Assembly (NCBI GenBank): GCA_030587605.1
Contig: JAUQYT010000111.1
Location: 1-64,000, forward strand
Source of the DNA: Candidatus Njordarchaeum guaymasense
Lineage (GTDB): Archaea > Asgardarchaeota > Njordarchaeia > Njordarchaeales > Njordarchaeaceae
Length of the DNA stretch: 64,000 nt
Direction: 5' to 3'
The notes beneath the pieces are model-generated. The model was given only the letters and a program-made list of their open reading frames with translations. It was not told where the DNA came from and searched no databases. This document shows, piece by piece, positions 1 through 8,221 of this stretch (position 1 is the stretch's first letter; each line of letters starts with the position of its first letter). The position numbers and the translations under genes are program-made.

Positions 1-19
1 CAACTAAGGAGGAAGGAGC

Positions 20-625
20 ATGACATACCTTGGAAAGTTCAAGGAAGCAATAGGGTGTTATGACAAGGCATTAGGAGTCGACCCAATGTTTCTGCAAGCA
101 TGGTACAACAAGGGTCTAATAGTGATTACCCATAAGCTGGGTACGTATAATGAAGCTATAGAATGCTTTGAAAAAGCAATAGGAATAGACGAGAAATATG
201 TCCATGCATGGGTAGGGAAGGGCCTTTGCCTAGGCGAACTTGGAAAAGTAAATGAAGCGATGGAATGTTTTGACGAAGCAATAAGAATAAACAAGAAGGA
301 CGTATTCGCGTGGGCCGGGAAAGGTGAATGCCTCGGTAAACTTGGACAGCTCGAAGAAGCCACTGACTGTTTTGACAAGGCGATAAAGATGGACAAGAGA
401 GATCCATCTGGATGGACCGGTAAAGGTGTTGCACTTGCCAAACTTGGCAGATATGAGGAAGCCATGAAATGCTTCGACGCGGCGCTAAAGGTAGATCCAA
501 GGTTTGCCGTCGCCCTTTCCTACAAGGGGGATCTTCTTGAGAAGCTCGAAAAGCTGGAGGAGGCAAAGAAGTTGCATGAGCAGGCGATCAAAATACTGCC
601 TAGTGTCGAGACCGTCAAGTGGTAG
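20..625 (+). CDS. TPR-repeat protein
   Basis: About five tetratricopeptide repeats of 34 residues run through the whole 201-residue protein, each with the A..CFD.AI..D pattern and a W-x-GKG helix start. TPRs form a superhelical scaffold for protein binding, so a soluble adaptor role is likely and no enzyme domain is visible. The ATG has a strong Shine-Dalgarno (GGAGG at 8-12) and an in-frame TAA lies just upstream at 5-7, so the start is supported. The first repeat begins part-way through, so the protein could be the tail of a longer ancestral gene. A second TPR protein lies near the other end of the window. Confidence 0.85.
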   Translation: MTYLGKFKEAIGCYDKALGVDPMFLQAWYNKGLIVITHKLGTYNEAIECFEKAIGIDEKYVHAWVGKGLCLGELGKVNEAMECFDEAIRINKKDVFAWAGKGECLGKLGQLEEATDCFDKAIKMDKRDPSGWTGKGVALAKLGRYEEAMKCFDAALKVDPRFAVALSYKGDLLEKLEKLEEAKKLHEQAIKILPSVETVKW

Positions 626-922
626 GCTACTTTGCGTTGCGCACAGCCAACAAGCTGATCCACTTTGACGGCTTTTCTTTCCATCAAAGGTGGAAATCTA
701 TCCGACTGGAGGGTCATTGGAGTTGCACCACTCATAGCTTCTGGATTGGACCTGAGACAATCTAAACGACATCCCCAAGCTGCATGCAACGCAGGAAGGT
801 CAATGATAGGGAATTACTCCCGCTTGTTATCCTCTTTCCATAAGAGTCGATTGTGAAACACAAACACAGGTTTCCTAAGGAAAACCATGTCTTTGAATAC
901 CTCTGATACAGTTCTCTTACAA
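626..922. other. intergenic spacer, no gene seen
   Basis: This 297-base gap lies between the TPR gene and the convergent FGGY kinase gene. I see no convincing gene: the short ORFs in it have neither family motifs nor a good ribosome site. A small hairpin (TTTCC-TAA-GGAAA, near 871-883) is present and could help end transcription. Confidence 0.4.
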
Positions 923-2440
923 TTAAGTCTTGTTCGCTCTTGCCCTTATTTCAGCTAGCTTCTCATAGATACCTGCTTCCTTCAGTGCAGCGTAGCAGGA
1001 TCTGCATATCTTGAAACCCTCTTCATAGGTTCTGGTTCTCGAGAGATCCGGTTTTGTCACATCCGATATTCGCACCATGTTCTTAGCGGCCTCGAAAATG
1101 TCTCTGTGCGTGCCAGCCCCGATGGAGGCTAACATCGCCACGCCCAAAGTTGAAGACGGGTCCTCAGGCACAATTATGGGCTGACCAAGCACATCTGCTT
1201 TTATTTGTCTCCAGATTCTGCTTTTGGCTCCACCGCCGGCGGACCGTATCTCCTTAACTGGTATCCCCAACCCACTGCATACGTTAACAATCGCTTTGAG
1301 CAGGAAAGCTACTCCTTCCATCATACTACGATAAATGTGGGCGGAAGTCGTTCTGGGCGTGAGTCCGATCAACATCCCCGACACGTGAGGATCCCATCTT
1401 GGTGTCCTTTCACCAGTCATGGCAGCTTCGCAAAGTAGTCCCCCAGACAGCGGCTCTACTCTCTCAGCTTCATCATCTAGTTTCTCAAATGGTGTGTCAG
1501 GGAGAAGCATATCATGAAGCCATCTCAAGATGATCCCTCCCCCAGATGATGCCCCGCCGGCTATCCAGTAGCCTCGCTTGGGGTGAACGTGATAGTAGAT
1601 TCTGCCCAGGGGATCAGTGGTCAGTTTATCGGTTGTCACATGGAAAACTTGCGTTGTGCCAGTGACTTCACATGCTTGACCTGGTTCGACGGCACCTGAA
1701 GCGATAAACCCTGCAATTCCATCAGTTGCTCCCGCTACAACCGTTGTCCCTTCCTTCAACCCAGTTTCCTTTGCCGCTGTCCCAGTAACCTCGCCTATAT
1801 GTGTGCCAGGTTCCTTGAGATCAGGTAACATTCTGAAAGGAATCTCAAATCGTTCCAGAGTTCCTCTAGGCCACTGCTTGGTCACAAGGTTCAGACTGGT
1901 CTTCGCAGCATTGAAGTAATCACAGGAAACCAGACCACTCAACCTGAGAACGACGTAGTCCGTTGTTGCGAGGAACTTGTGAGTTCTTCTAAAAACTTCA
2001 GGCTCATTCCTCAAGATCCACAGGATCTTGGCTAGCCCACCAGAGGCATCCATCTTAGAACTCTGAGTCCTGCCCAGCTCCCTAATCTCATCATCGCGGG
2101 AGAGTTCCTCTGCTTGTTCAGTAGCCCGAGTATCGGAGTAAAGAATAGCTGGTCTAAGGGGCTCTCCATGGTCACCTACAGGAACGATTGTCCCAGATGT
2201 TCCACATACAGAAACAGCCTTAACGGCATTCGGAGAGGGAACTTTACCCATACATTCCTTTATTGCATGGAAAGCTGAACGCCACCATTCCCTCGCATCA
2301 TGTTCAATCCAGTTATACTTGGGTCTAAACGTGGTCAAGGGGTGATCTGCTTTTGCGCATAGCTTCCCCGTGGAGTCGTAGATTGAAGCCCTCGTCCCTT
2401 CCGTTCCGATATCGACTCCAAGGAACATGCACTCTGACAA
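923..2440 (-). CDS. FGGY-family carbohydrate kinase (xylulokinase-like)
   Basis: An ATP-dependent sugar kinase of the ribokinase/hexokinase/actin fold. The N-terminal phosphate-binding loop reads GVDIGTEGTRASIYD, and the C-terminal half has the FGGY-type GGGAKSRIWRQIKADVLGQ segment and a conserved GATDG. The length (about 505 residues) is normal for the family. I place the start at TTG 2440, because AGGAG lies 7 bases before it; GTG 2449 and ATG 2428 are alternatives. It follows a zinc alcohol dehydrogenase by 16 bases and a PEP carboxykinase, all on the minus strand. A polyol dehydrogenase plus kinase pair suggests oxidation of a sugar alcohol to a ketose that is then phosphorylated. The exact substrate cannot be read from the sequence. 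Confidence 0.88.
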   Translation of the reverse strand: MSECMFLGVDIGTEGTRASIYDSTGKLCAKADHPLTTFRPKYNWIEHDAREWWRSAFHAIKECMGKVPSPNAVKAVSVCGTSGTIVPVGDHGEPLRPAILYSDTRATEQAEELSRDDEIRELGRTQSSKMDASGGLAKILWILRNEPEVFRRTHKFLATTDYVVLRLSGLVSCDYFNAAKTSLNLVTKQWPRGTLERFEIPFRMLPDLKEPGTHIGEVTGTAAKETGLKEGTTVVAGATDGIAGFIASGAVEPGQACEVTGTTQVFHVTTDKLTTDPLGRIYYHVHPKRGYWIAGGASSGGGIILRWLHDMLLPDTPFEKLDDEAERVEPLSGGLLCEAAMTGERTPRWDPHVSGMLIGLTPRTTSAHIYRSMMEGVAFLLKAIVNVCSGLGIPVKEIRSAGGGAKSRIWRQIKADVLGQPIIVPEDPSSTLGVAMLASIGAGTHRDIFEAAKNMVRISDVTKPDLSRTRTYEEGFKICRSCYAALKEAGIYEKLAEIRARANKT

Positions 2441-2456
2441 AGAGAACACTCCTAGG

Positions 2457-3515
2457 CTATGGCTTGAGCAGGATCTTCAATCCTTCCTTTCTATCCATGA
2501 GGTTAAATCCCTTCTCCCACTCCTCGAGAGGAAGTCTATGTGAGATGAGTGGCTCAGTCTTGATCTTACCAGAAGCAAGAAGAGTGAGAGTTGTTTTCCA
2601 GCTTGTCCACACTGTCCCCCATGAGCCGACTACATCGAGCTCTTTCTCAATCACACTGTCTAGATTCACTTCTTCCTTGGGTCTGCCTGTGAGACCGATG
2701 TAGCCTATCCGACCGCATCTCCTAACCAAGTCAAACGCCTGTCTCCGAGCAGCTGGGGACCCTGATGCTTCAAATACAACATCGGCACCGAGATCAGAGG
2801 TCAAATCGTTAACGAGCTTGACAGCATTCTCCTTTTCAACGTTGATCGTAACGTTTGCGCCAAGCTTCTTCGTTATCCTAAGGCGTTCGTCATCAGCACT
2901 GGTTCCAGTCACAATTATCAGGCCGGCACCTTGGATGGCTGCTATCTGAGTTGCGATTAGACCCATCGGCCCTGGACCCTGGATCACCACGGTTTCGCCA
3001 GGTCTGACATTCACGCGCTCAATTGCGGCATGAACGACGCACGCTATTGGCTCCGCCAAGGCTGCAGATTCAGATGAAACATTTTGAGGAACCTTGTGAA
3101 TGATCTTAACTGGGACAACCATGTACTCTGCGAATGCACCATTGGCACCAGAAACGCCAAGTATCTTCTTTTTGGAGCTGACGCACCTGTTCTGGTGGTT
3201 TGTTCTGCAGAGGTAACATTCTCCACACGGGATGGTCGCTGGGCTGGTAACCCGTTCACCTTCTTCTATGCCTTGAACGCCTTCTCCTACCTCCAAGACC
3301 TTGCCGCAGTATTCGTGACCAATTACCACTGGCGGCGTATAGAATATCTGGTCGTGAAAAATATGGATGTCCGTTCCACATATTCCAGTTGATTCGATTT
3401 TTACTAAAACCTCGCCTTCTCCGCACTTTGGTTTGCTTATGTCTTTGAGTTCGACCTTCCCCTCTCCACGAGCGAACTTCAAAAGAGCCTTCAAGACAAT
3501 GACACCAACGTTCAC
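2457..3515 (-). CDS. zinc-dependent alcohol/polyol dehydrogenase (MDR family)
   Basis: A medium-chain NAD(P)-dependent dehydrogenase of 352 residues. The catalytic zinc site shows as CGTDIH and GHEYCG. The structural zinc site is the four-cysteine CGECYLCRTNHQNRC. The Rossmann turn is GPGPMGL. This layout is typical of sorbitol, threonine or arabitol dehydrogenases. The GTG start overlaps the stop of the upstream PEP carboxykinase by four bases (GTGA), showing translational coupling. An FGGY kinase follows. I infer that it oxidises a polyol to a ketose in the same pathway. The substrate is unknown. Confidence 0.9.
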   Translation of the reverse strand: MNVGVIVLKALLKFARGEGKVELKDISKPKCGEGEVLVKIESTGICGTDIHIFHDQIFYTPPVVIGHEYCGKVLEVGEGVQGIEEGERVTSPATIPCGECYLCRTNHQNRCVSSKKKILGVSGANGAFAEYMVVPVKIIHKVPQNVSSESAALAEPIACVVHAAIERVNVRPGETVVIQGPGPMGLIATQIAAIQGAGLIIVTGTSADDERLRITKKLGANVTINVEKENAVKLVNDLTSDLGADVVFEASGSPAARRQAFDLVRRCGRIGYIGLTGRPKEEVNLDSVIEKELDVVGSWGTVWTSWKTTLTLLASGKIKTEPLISHRLPLEEWEKGFNLMDRKEGLKILLKP

Positions 3516-5152
3516 TCTATAGCCTTGAGTATGACTGGGTTCAATGCCTTGAACTGCTTCATATATTGCACTCTTTCTGCTTTTAACGTTTCTACGTATC
3601 CTTCGATTTGCTCTCGTGTATAGAGGTTTGTCAAGTTGAATTTGTTCATGTCTGCGCCTTCAACTTTCTTGGGGACCTTGGTGCCAAAATGCGGCTCATC
3701 AACCCACTCGATTGTTCCCTTGCATATGCCCCTAATGATTGCAGCCATTTCGGGTATCTGAACTCGCAATACCTTCCGTTTCACTATCTTTGTCCCATCG
3801 GCAGCTTTCTCAAGAATCTCGCCGACTCCACCAGTGTTCAGGACATAGCACTCCACTTTCTCGCGGTTGCGCTTTAGAAACTCGTATATCCAGTTTCCCT
3901 CTTCAGCTTCATCGCCCACTATGAATGGGTTTGTTCCCACGACTCTTACTGATTCTCCTGCTCGCTTTGGATCGCCGCCGGTGCTCTCAATTGATTCTCC
4001 TAGCATGAAATTCGCGGCAGCTTGTTCAGCAGTCAGTTTCGCTGCTATTGGGAGGACCGTGTTCCTCCGAGTAATGAAAGCTAAGATGAGCTTGTCAAGT
4101 TGGGACAGAGGCAGAAGATTCAGCGATTCACTCATGAACTCCCCTAGGTCAGTCCGTTGTATGATTCCACGGCCATTACCTGTGAGGGTCTCGTCTTCAA
4201 AATCCAACTTTCCCTTGTAGTCGACAAGGATGTTTTCGAGGATGGTATCCCTTGAGGTTGCTGCTTTGTAGAGGAGCGGTTGCGTCTCAGGTTTGAGCCC
4301 CTCGGTCTTGATGTAGAATCCTCTCTCAGTACCAAGGGCAGAGCCATCCATGCTCAGCAACACCACGTCATCCTGTATTATCTTAACTTCTTCACCTTTC
4401 TCTGTCAATCCGTGGTTGTGGCACGTATGAGTTGTCTTACCCGTAGCTGTTAGGCCAAAGATTATCATACCAATTTTCTTTGTTCTGTCCGATTTGTCAC
4501 GTGCTTTCATGAACTTGGCGCCAGCGTGGAGTCCGAGCATTTCTCTCTTCTTCGCGGAATACATTGCCATCCTTAGGAAACCTTTCTTCACCTCGCCATA
4601 GTAGTCGCTGCTCAGAACCAGTGTAAAACCTTCGTCAGGGAAAACTATGATCTGCCTGTCCTGCTCCTGCCACTCAGGTAAATCAACCAGGTACAATTGT
4701 GGACCAGGAGTATCAGAGCGAGGAAACAGTGTCTGGTAAACCATGTACGCCAAGCGCACGTACTCAGACTTGTAACGAGACAAAATGAAGTCGCATTGCG
4801 GAGTTAGTATGTCGTTCTTCCCCATTGTTAAAGAGATATAGAAAAGCGGTGCGCGATGAAGATACGCTTCCACGAGTTTCAGAGTCTTTGGGAGGTTCTT
4901 GACGATCTCAGATTGCTGCTTACTCAAGTTTTGCTGGAGAACTTTGTCTCCACTAACATAAACTGTGAGACCAGCGCTTCTATTTCTGACAGTAGAGGAA
5001 AAATGATAGTTGCCAAATTCCGTGAGGCTCCCGATTCTTTCACTCTCTTCCCTAAGTTCTTCAATTGTGGGGTGCACCACATTATCACTGCTCGACAACC
5101 TCTTGACAAGCTTGAGAAGGTTAGGCAACTCGCCGCCATCCAATTGACTCAA
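3512..5152 (-). CDS. pckA: phosphoenolpyruvate carboxykinase, ATP type
   Basis: Interconverts oxaloacetate and phosphoenolpyruvate with ATP/ADP and controls flow between glycolysis/gluconeogenesis and C4 acids. The P-loop is GLTATGKTTHTCH (family form GxSGTGKTT), followed by the second metal/nucleotide motif IQDDVVLL. The 546-residue length is close to bacterial ATP-type enzymes and shorter than GTP-type ones. The start is TTG at 5152, with GGGGAG about 12 bases upstream. It is first in a minus-strand operon with a polyol dehydrogenase and an FGGY kinase, which suggests that its expression is tied to sugar or polyol use. Confidence 0.93.
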   Translation of the reverse strand: MSQLDGGELPNLLKLVKRLSSSDNVVHPTIEELREESERIGSLTEFGNYHFSSTVRNRSAGLTVYVSGDKVLQQNLSKQQSEIVKNLPKTLKLVEAYLHRAPLFYISLTMGKNDILTPQCDFILSRYKSEYVRLAYMVYQTLFPRSDTPGPQLYLVDLPEWQEQDRQIIVFPDEGFTLVLSSDYYGEVKKGFLRMAMYSAKKREMLGLHAGAKFMKARDKSDRTKKIGMIIFGLTATGKTTHTCHNHGLTEKGEEVKIIQDDVVLLSMDGSALGTERGFYIKTEGLKPETQPLLYKAATSRDTILENILVDYKGKLDFEDETLTGNGRGIIQRTDLGEFMSESLNLLPLSQLDKLILAFITRRNTVLPIAAKLTAEQAAANFMLGESIESTGGDPKRAGESVRVVGTNPFIVGDEAEEGNWIYEFLKRNREKVECYVLNTGGVGEILEKAADGTKIVKRKVLRVQIPEMAAIIRGICKGTIEWVDEPHFGTKVPKKVEGADMNKFNLTNLYTREQIEGYVETLKAERVQYMKQFKALNPVILKAIE

Positions 5153-5273
5153 CGCTGAGGCACGCTCCCCTGCAGAGAACTGCTTCTCTTAGAGAAGGAA
5201 ACAATCTAGAAGCAATCATGTTGGTGATAAGAACGTTCTGGGAAGGCACTAATCTACGAAATCTGTCAGGAGT

Positions 5274-5762
5274 TCATCTCCTTACATCTTTGCGTTTTCT
5301 AATGGTTTCTCTATGCTCAGCTGCTCTTCTTCCCCAGAGTAAGTACACGAGAAGGGTAGCTCCGATATAAAGGTTTACGGCAATCAATACAGGCTTCTGG
5401 AACGTACCCATTAGCAACAACAGCAATGACATACCGCATCCAGCCATGAATCCAGTCGAAACTCTAAGCCTATTGTTGCTTTCTCTAATCCCAACAGACT
5501 GCGTTGCCCAGTCCACGTAAACGGGTAAGATAGAGAGAGAGCCCACGAAAACCAATTCCTCACTCATGTAGACAAGCTGAGGAAACAAACTTACAAATAC
5601 ATAGGCAAAGAAAAGACCCGAAAAGATCCCAGTACATCTGGCGCAAACATAGACCGCACTGCCCCTAAACTGAACTCTCAAACATCTGTTCAACCTACCT
5701 GGCGGGTGATGCGCCAGTAACAGCCGCAAAAGCCTACCTTTCTTGCCTGAACTTCCCGCCAA
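5274..5762 (-). CDS. DUF2085-family membrane protein
   Basis: A 162-residue protein with four or five hydrophobic segments. The N-terminal part has the DUF2085 signature: HHPPGR followed by a VCARCTGIFSG segment, with paired cysteines that may bind a metal or lipid headgroup. The family has no known function. The TTG start at 5762 keeps the basic N-terminus before the signature. It stands alone between the PEP carboxykinase operon and a divergent regulator-like gene. The C-terminus is strongly basic, as expected for a cytosolic tail. Confidence 0.75.
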   Translation of the reverse strand: MAGSSGKKGRLLRLLLAHHPPGRLNRCLRVQFRGSAVYVCARCTGIFSGLFFAYVFVSLFPQLVYMSEELVFVGSLSILPVYVDWATQSVGIRESNNRLRVSTGFMAGCGMSLLLLLMGTFQKPVLIAVNLYIGATLLVYLLWGRRAAEHRETIRKRKDVRR

Positions 5763-5834
5763 GAGGTAACACCCGAATTCAAGTCAGCTGTCTCTGAGAA
5801 CTATAGCCGCTAGATAGCTCGAGTAAAGATAGAT

Positions 5835-5844
5835 CTTATATAGC
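5835..5844 (+). promoter_or_regulatory. TATA-box candidate for the HTH/zinc-ribbon gene
   Basis: CTTATATAGC lies about 65 bases before the TTG start at 5908. This spacing allows a transcript start near 5868. Confidence 0.45.
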
Positions 5845-5907
5845 ACCAGACAGACTTAACTTTAATCCAGAGATAGTCTGAACATCCAAAATTGAGGTGG
5901 TTGTCAG

Positions 5908-6402
5908 TTGGCTAGGAGACCATATCCAGAGTATCCCTGGTGTTGCCTCGCTATCTTCATATTCTCAATTGCTGGTGCAATCATTAAGAGTATCGCATCT
6001 ACGCCATTCACCATAGACCCTATTTTGGGTGCCCTATTCGGATTGGGCGGAATCGCATTGATCATCGCCTTGGTCGATATTCGCAAGAGGAACGAAGCGC
6101 AGAAGATCGTGAAGGCTACCATCGAGTCGCATGGGAAAGGAAGTGTTAAGGTTCAGGATCTGGCTGAGGAAGTTGAAATGAGTGAATTGGGAACGAGACG
6201 TGCCATAACTGACCTGAGAATCAAGGGACTCATAAAGGCTTACTTCGATCCCAAAAGTGGAGTAATCGTTATAGGCAAAGAATCCGGCGCTGTGGTCGAA
6301 GCTCCAGCTGAAGGTCGTCCAGCTAACTTCTGCCAGTACTGTGGTGCCAGAATCGCCCCGGCAGCGAGGTTCTGCGTCAACTGTGGCGCCAGCGTCGAAT
6401 AG
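5908..6402 (+). CDS. membrane-anchored winged-helix protein with C-terminal zinc ribbon
   Basis: Two transmembrane helices (residues about 10-32 and 38-55) are followed by a winged-helix-like segment (about 65-115, with DLAEEVEMSELGTRRAI and IKAYFDPKSGVIVI). A C-terminal four-cysteine zinc ribbon (CQYCG ... CVNCG) ends the protein. This matches a class of archaeal membrane proteins related to PCI/wHTH proteins. DNA binding is possible but not shown. The TTG start has GAGGTGG upstream. A Rab-like GTPase gene follows by 126 bases with its own TATA box, so the two may be separately transcribed. Confidence 0.75.
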   Translation: MARRPYPEYPWCCLAIFIFSIAGAIIKSIASTPFTIDPILGALFGLGGIALIIALVDIRKRNEAQKIVKATIESHGKGSVKVQDLAEEVEMSELGTRRAITDLRIKGLIKAYFDPKSGVIVIGKESGAVVEAPAEGRPANFCQYCGARIAPAARFCVNCGASVE

Positions 6403-6487
6403 ATGGCACATACTTCTGTGGAGAGTAAGGTGACATCTTGCGACTTTCCCTTCACTAATCCTAAAGAGAGGAAAAGAAAACAGTATA

Positions 6488-6497
6488 CTTTTAAATT
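6488..6497 (+). promoter_or_regulatory. TATA box for the Rab-like GTPase
   Basis: CTTTTAAATTA-type sequence about 35 bases before the GTG start, so the expected transcript leader is only 10-15 bases. Confidence 0.55.
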
Positions 6498-6528
6498 ACG
6501 TAGGTTATAGTGTTAGTGATAGCGGTGG

Positions 6529-7062
6529 GTGGTAAGTATTCTTAGGGCAAAGTACGTCTTCAAGACTGTGTTCGTAGGGGACCCCGCTGTAGGCAAGACC
6601 AGTATAATCACCAAGCACGTAATGTCAGCTTTCAGAGAGAACTATATCCCAACTTTGGGGGCTAACATCACTTCAAACGACTACGTTGTCGGCAATTATG
6701 GTGTAACCCTACTAATATGGGACATAGCGGGGCAAGAGATCTTCAGCAAAGTCCGTGAAAAGTACTATGGGGGAGCCAAGGCAGCTTTCGTAGTCTACGA
6801 TGTCACCCGAGCCGAGACCCTCGAAGGCGCCAAGAAATGGGTTGAAGATCTAAAACATTTCGTACCGGGTAGCATTCCACTAGTAGTTGTAGGTAACAAG
6901 ATCGACCTCAAGAGAAAAGTGAGCAAAGAAGACGGAGAAAAGTTCGCAAAGAAACTGGGTGCAACATTCATAGAGAGTTCCGCTAAAACGGGCGAAAACG
7001 TTTCCGAAGTATTCAAAGAAATCACAAAAGCTCTTGTCAGGAGAATAACTAAAACCGCTTAG
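6529..7062 (+). CDS. Rab/Ras-like small GTPase
   Basis: A complete 177-residue small GTPase with all five G motifs: G1 GDPAVGKT, G2 threonine in IPTLGAN, G3 WDIAGQE, G4 NKID and G5 ESSAK. The glutamine of the AGQE switch II is the Rab/Ras type. The C-terminus has no cysteine, so it is not lipidated in the eukaryotic way. Such proteins are known mainly from Asgard archaea and some TACK lineages, where they may act in membrane or polarity processes. The start is GTG at 6529. It sits between a membrane HTH protein and a TIM-barrel protein, without a clear partner. A degenerate relative lies at 52142-52975. Confidence 0.92.
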   Translation: MVSILRAKYVFKTVFVGDPAVGKTSIITKHVMSAFRENYIPTLGANITSNDYVVGNYGVTLLIWDIAGQEIFSKVREKYYGGAKAAFVVYDVTRAETLEGAKKWVEDLKHFVPGSIPLVVVGNKIDLKRKVSKEDGEKFAKKLGATFIESSAKTGENVSEVFKEITKALVRRITKTA

Positions 7063-7112
7063 TTAGTCACATTTCCTTAGTTACTCTCGTCATCAGCCGG
7101 TACTGCGCACCT

Positions 7113-8057
7113 TCAACTACCACTTATTTTCCTCAATAGATTAGCGGCCACTTTGAAGTCCTCTAAAGTCTGGTATCGCAGGACCTCAAGGTTGTACACT
7201 GCATTAACTCCAGCTAAGGTTTTCATTACACTGTTAAAATCTATCAATCCTTGACCAGGAGGGAGATGCAGATCTCCTAACCCTTTCTCTGCCTGTGTTC
7301 CGCCGATCGGAAATGGGATGAGCTTGTTATCGGACAAGTGAATGTGCTTTATGTATGGTTTGAGGAGCCTTAGTCCGGTTGTCAAATTGAATCCGTAGAA
7401 TGATGCCGAAAGGGCTAGATGTCCCACATCACAAGTTGTTTTGACATGTTCGTTGTTTAATGTCTCAACCATTGTTGGGATGACCATCGGGTTGTCTGCT
7501 ATAGGTAACGTGTCAAGACGTGGAACCTCATTCTCGAGACAGATCATCACATTATTGTCTTCCGCGACCTTAAGACAGTTCTCAAGCGTCCTGATAGCCA
7601 TCTCGACAGCCTTTGGTTTACCGAGGCGTTGATAGTCATTGACCATAAAAGAGACGTTGATACTGTTGCTTCTCTTCAACTCGGGGAACAGTGTTCCAGG
7701 GTGCTCGCACAAAGCTTGAACGTTAAACTTGGAACAGATCTCTATTGTCGAGATCAAGGTTTTCTCAGCAATTCTCCTAGTAGCCTCGTCGACGGAGGCT
7801 ATGTTGCTCATCACACCGAGTTCATCATCGTAGTATCCGTGAGCAGTAAGCTCCTCAATGCTGAATGCGCTTACCACGTCCTTGATCTCTTTCACGGCAT
7901 TCTTGTTGATCGACGAATCACGGTTTATGACATTATAGAACGGTAGGTATAATTCGAATACTCTGAACCCAAGTCCGTGTAGTTCTTCGAAGAACTGTCT
8001 GAACTTGCCCTTGGTGGATACGTTGTATATTGTCGCACCTATCTTCATCGAAACCAA
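7113..8057 (-). CDS. xylose-isomerase-like TIM-barrel protein
   Basis: A 314-residue AP-endonuclease-2/sugar-isomerase barrel. Candidate metal ligands and neighbours are CLENE, TCDVGH, HIHLSDN and a final NLEVLR. The family includes sugar epimerases/isomerases and endonuclease IV. The absence of other repair genes nearby and the divergent FGGY kinase favour a sugar epimerase or isomerase. The listed start is at 8057 (MVSMKIG); the internal ATG at codon 4 is also possible. It is divergent from the FGGY kinase gene across a 164-base spacer, so both could answer to the same substrate. Confidence 0.78.
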   Translation of the reverse strand: MVSMKIGATIYNVSTKGKFRQFFEELHGLGFRVFELYLPFYNVINRDSSINKNAVKEIKDVVSAFSIEELTAHGYYDDELGVMSNIASVDEATRRIAEKTLISTIEICSKFNVQALCEHPGTLFPELKRSNSINVSFMVNDYQRLGKPKAVEMAIRTLENCLKVAEDNNVMICLENEVPRLDTLPIADNPMVIPTMVETLNNEHVKTTCDVGHLALSASFYGFNLTTGLRLLKPYIKHIHLSDNKLIPFPIGGTQAEKGLGDLHLPPGQGLIDFNSVMKTLAGVNAVYNLEVLRYQTLEDFKVAANLLRKISGS

Positions 8058-8134
8058 CTCCGGAACCTTGGTCTCGTTCTAATAGACTCGTTCTATTCGA
8101 CTTAATACTTTCGTGTTTGTCAAAGTTACTGTGC

Positions 8135-8144
8135 ATTATATAAA
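8135..8144 (+). promoter_or_regulatory. TATA box for the FGGY kinase
   Basis: ATTATATAAA followed by GG lies about 80 bases before the kinase start, in the divergent spacer with the TIM-barrel gene. Confidence 0.5.
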
Positions 8145-8221
8145 GGATAGGAATGCATAATGATTCATCGAATTAGATAGATTTGCATGATAAGCTCGTA
8201 TCTCGATATGAGAAGGAGAGG

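Noticed and set aside
58-566. Minus-strand ORFs opposite the TPR gene
   Set aside because: They mirror the codon periodicity of the TPR repeats and have no motifs of their own.
665-856. 63-codon plus-strand ORF in the first spacer
   Set aside because: No ribosome site and no recognisable protein features.
6529-7062. Eukaryotic contamination suggested by the Rab-like gene
   Set aside because: The gene has no introns and no prenylation cysteine, carries an archaeal TATA box and sits among archaeal genes.
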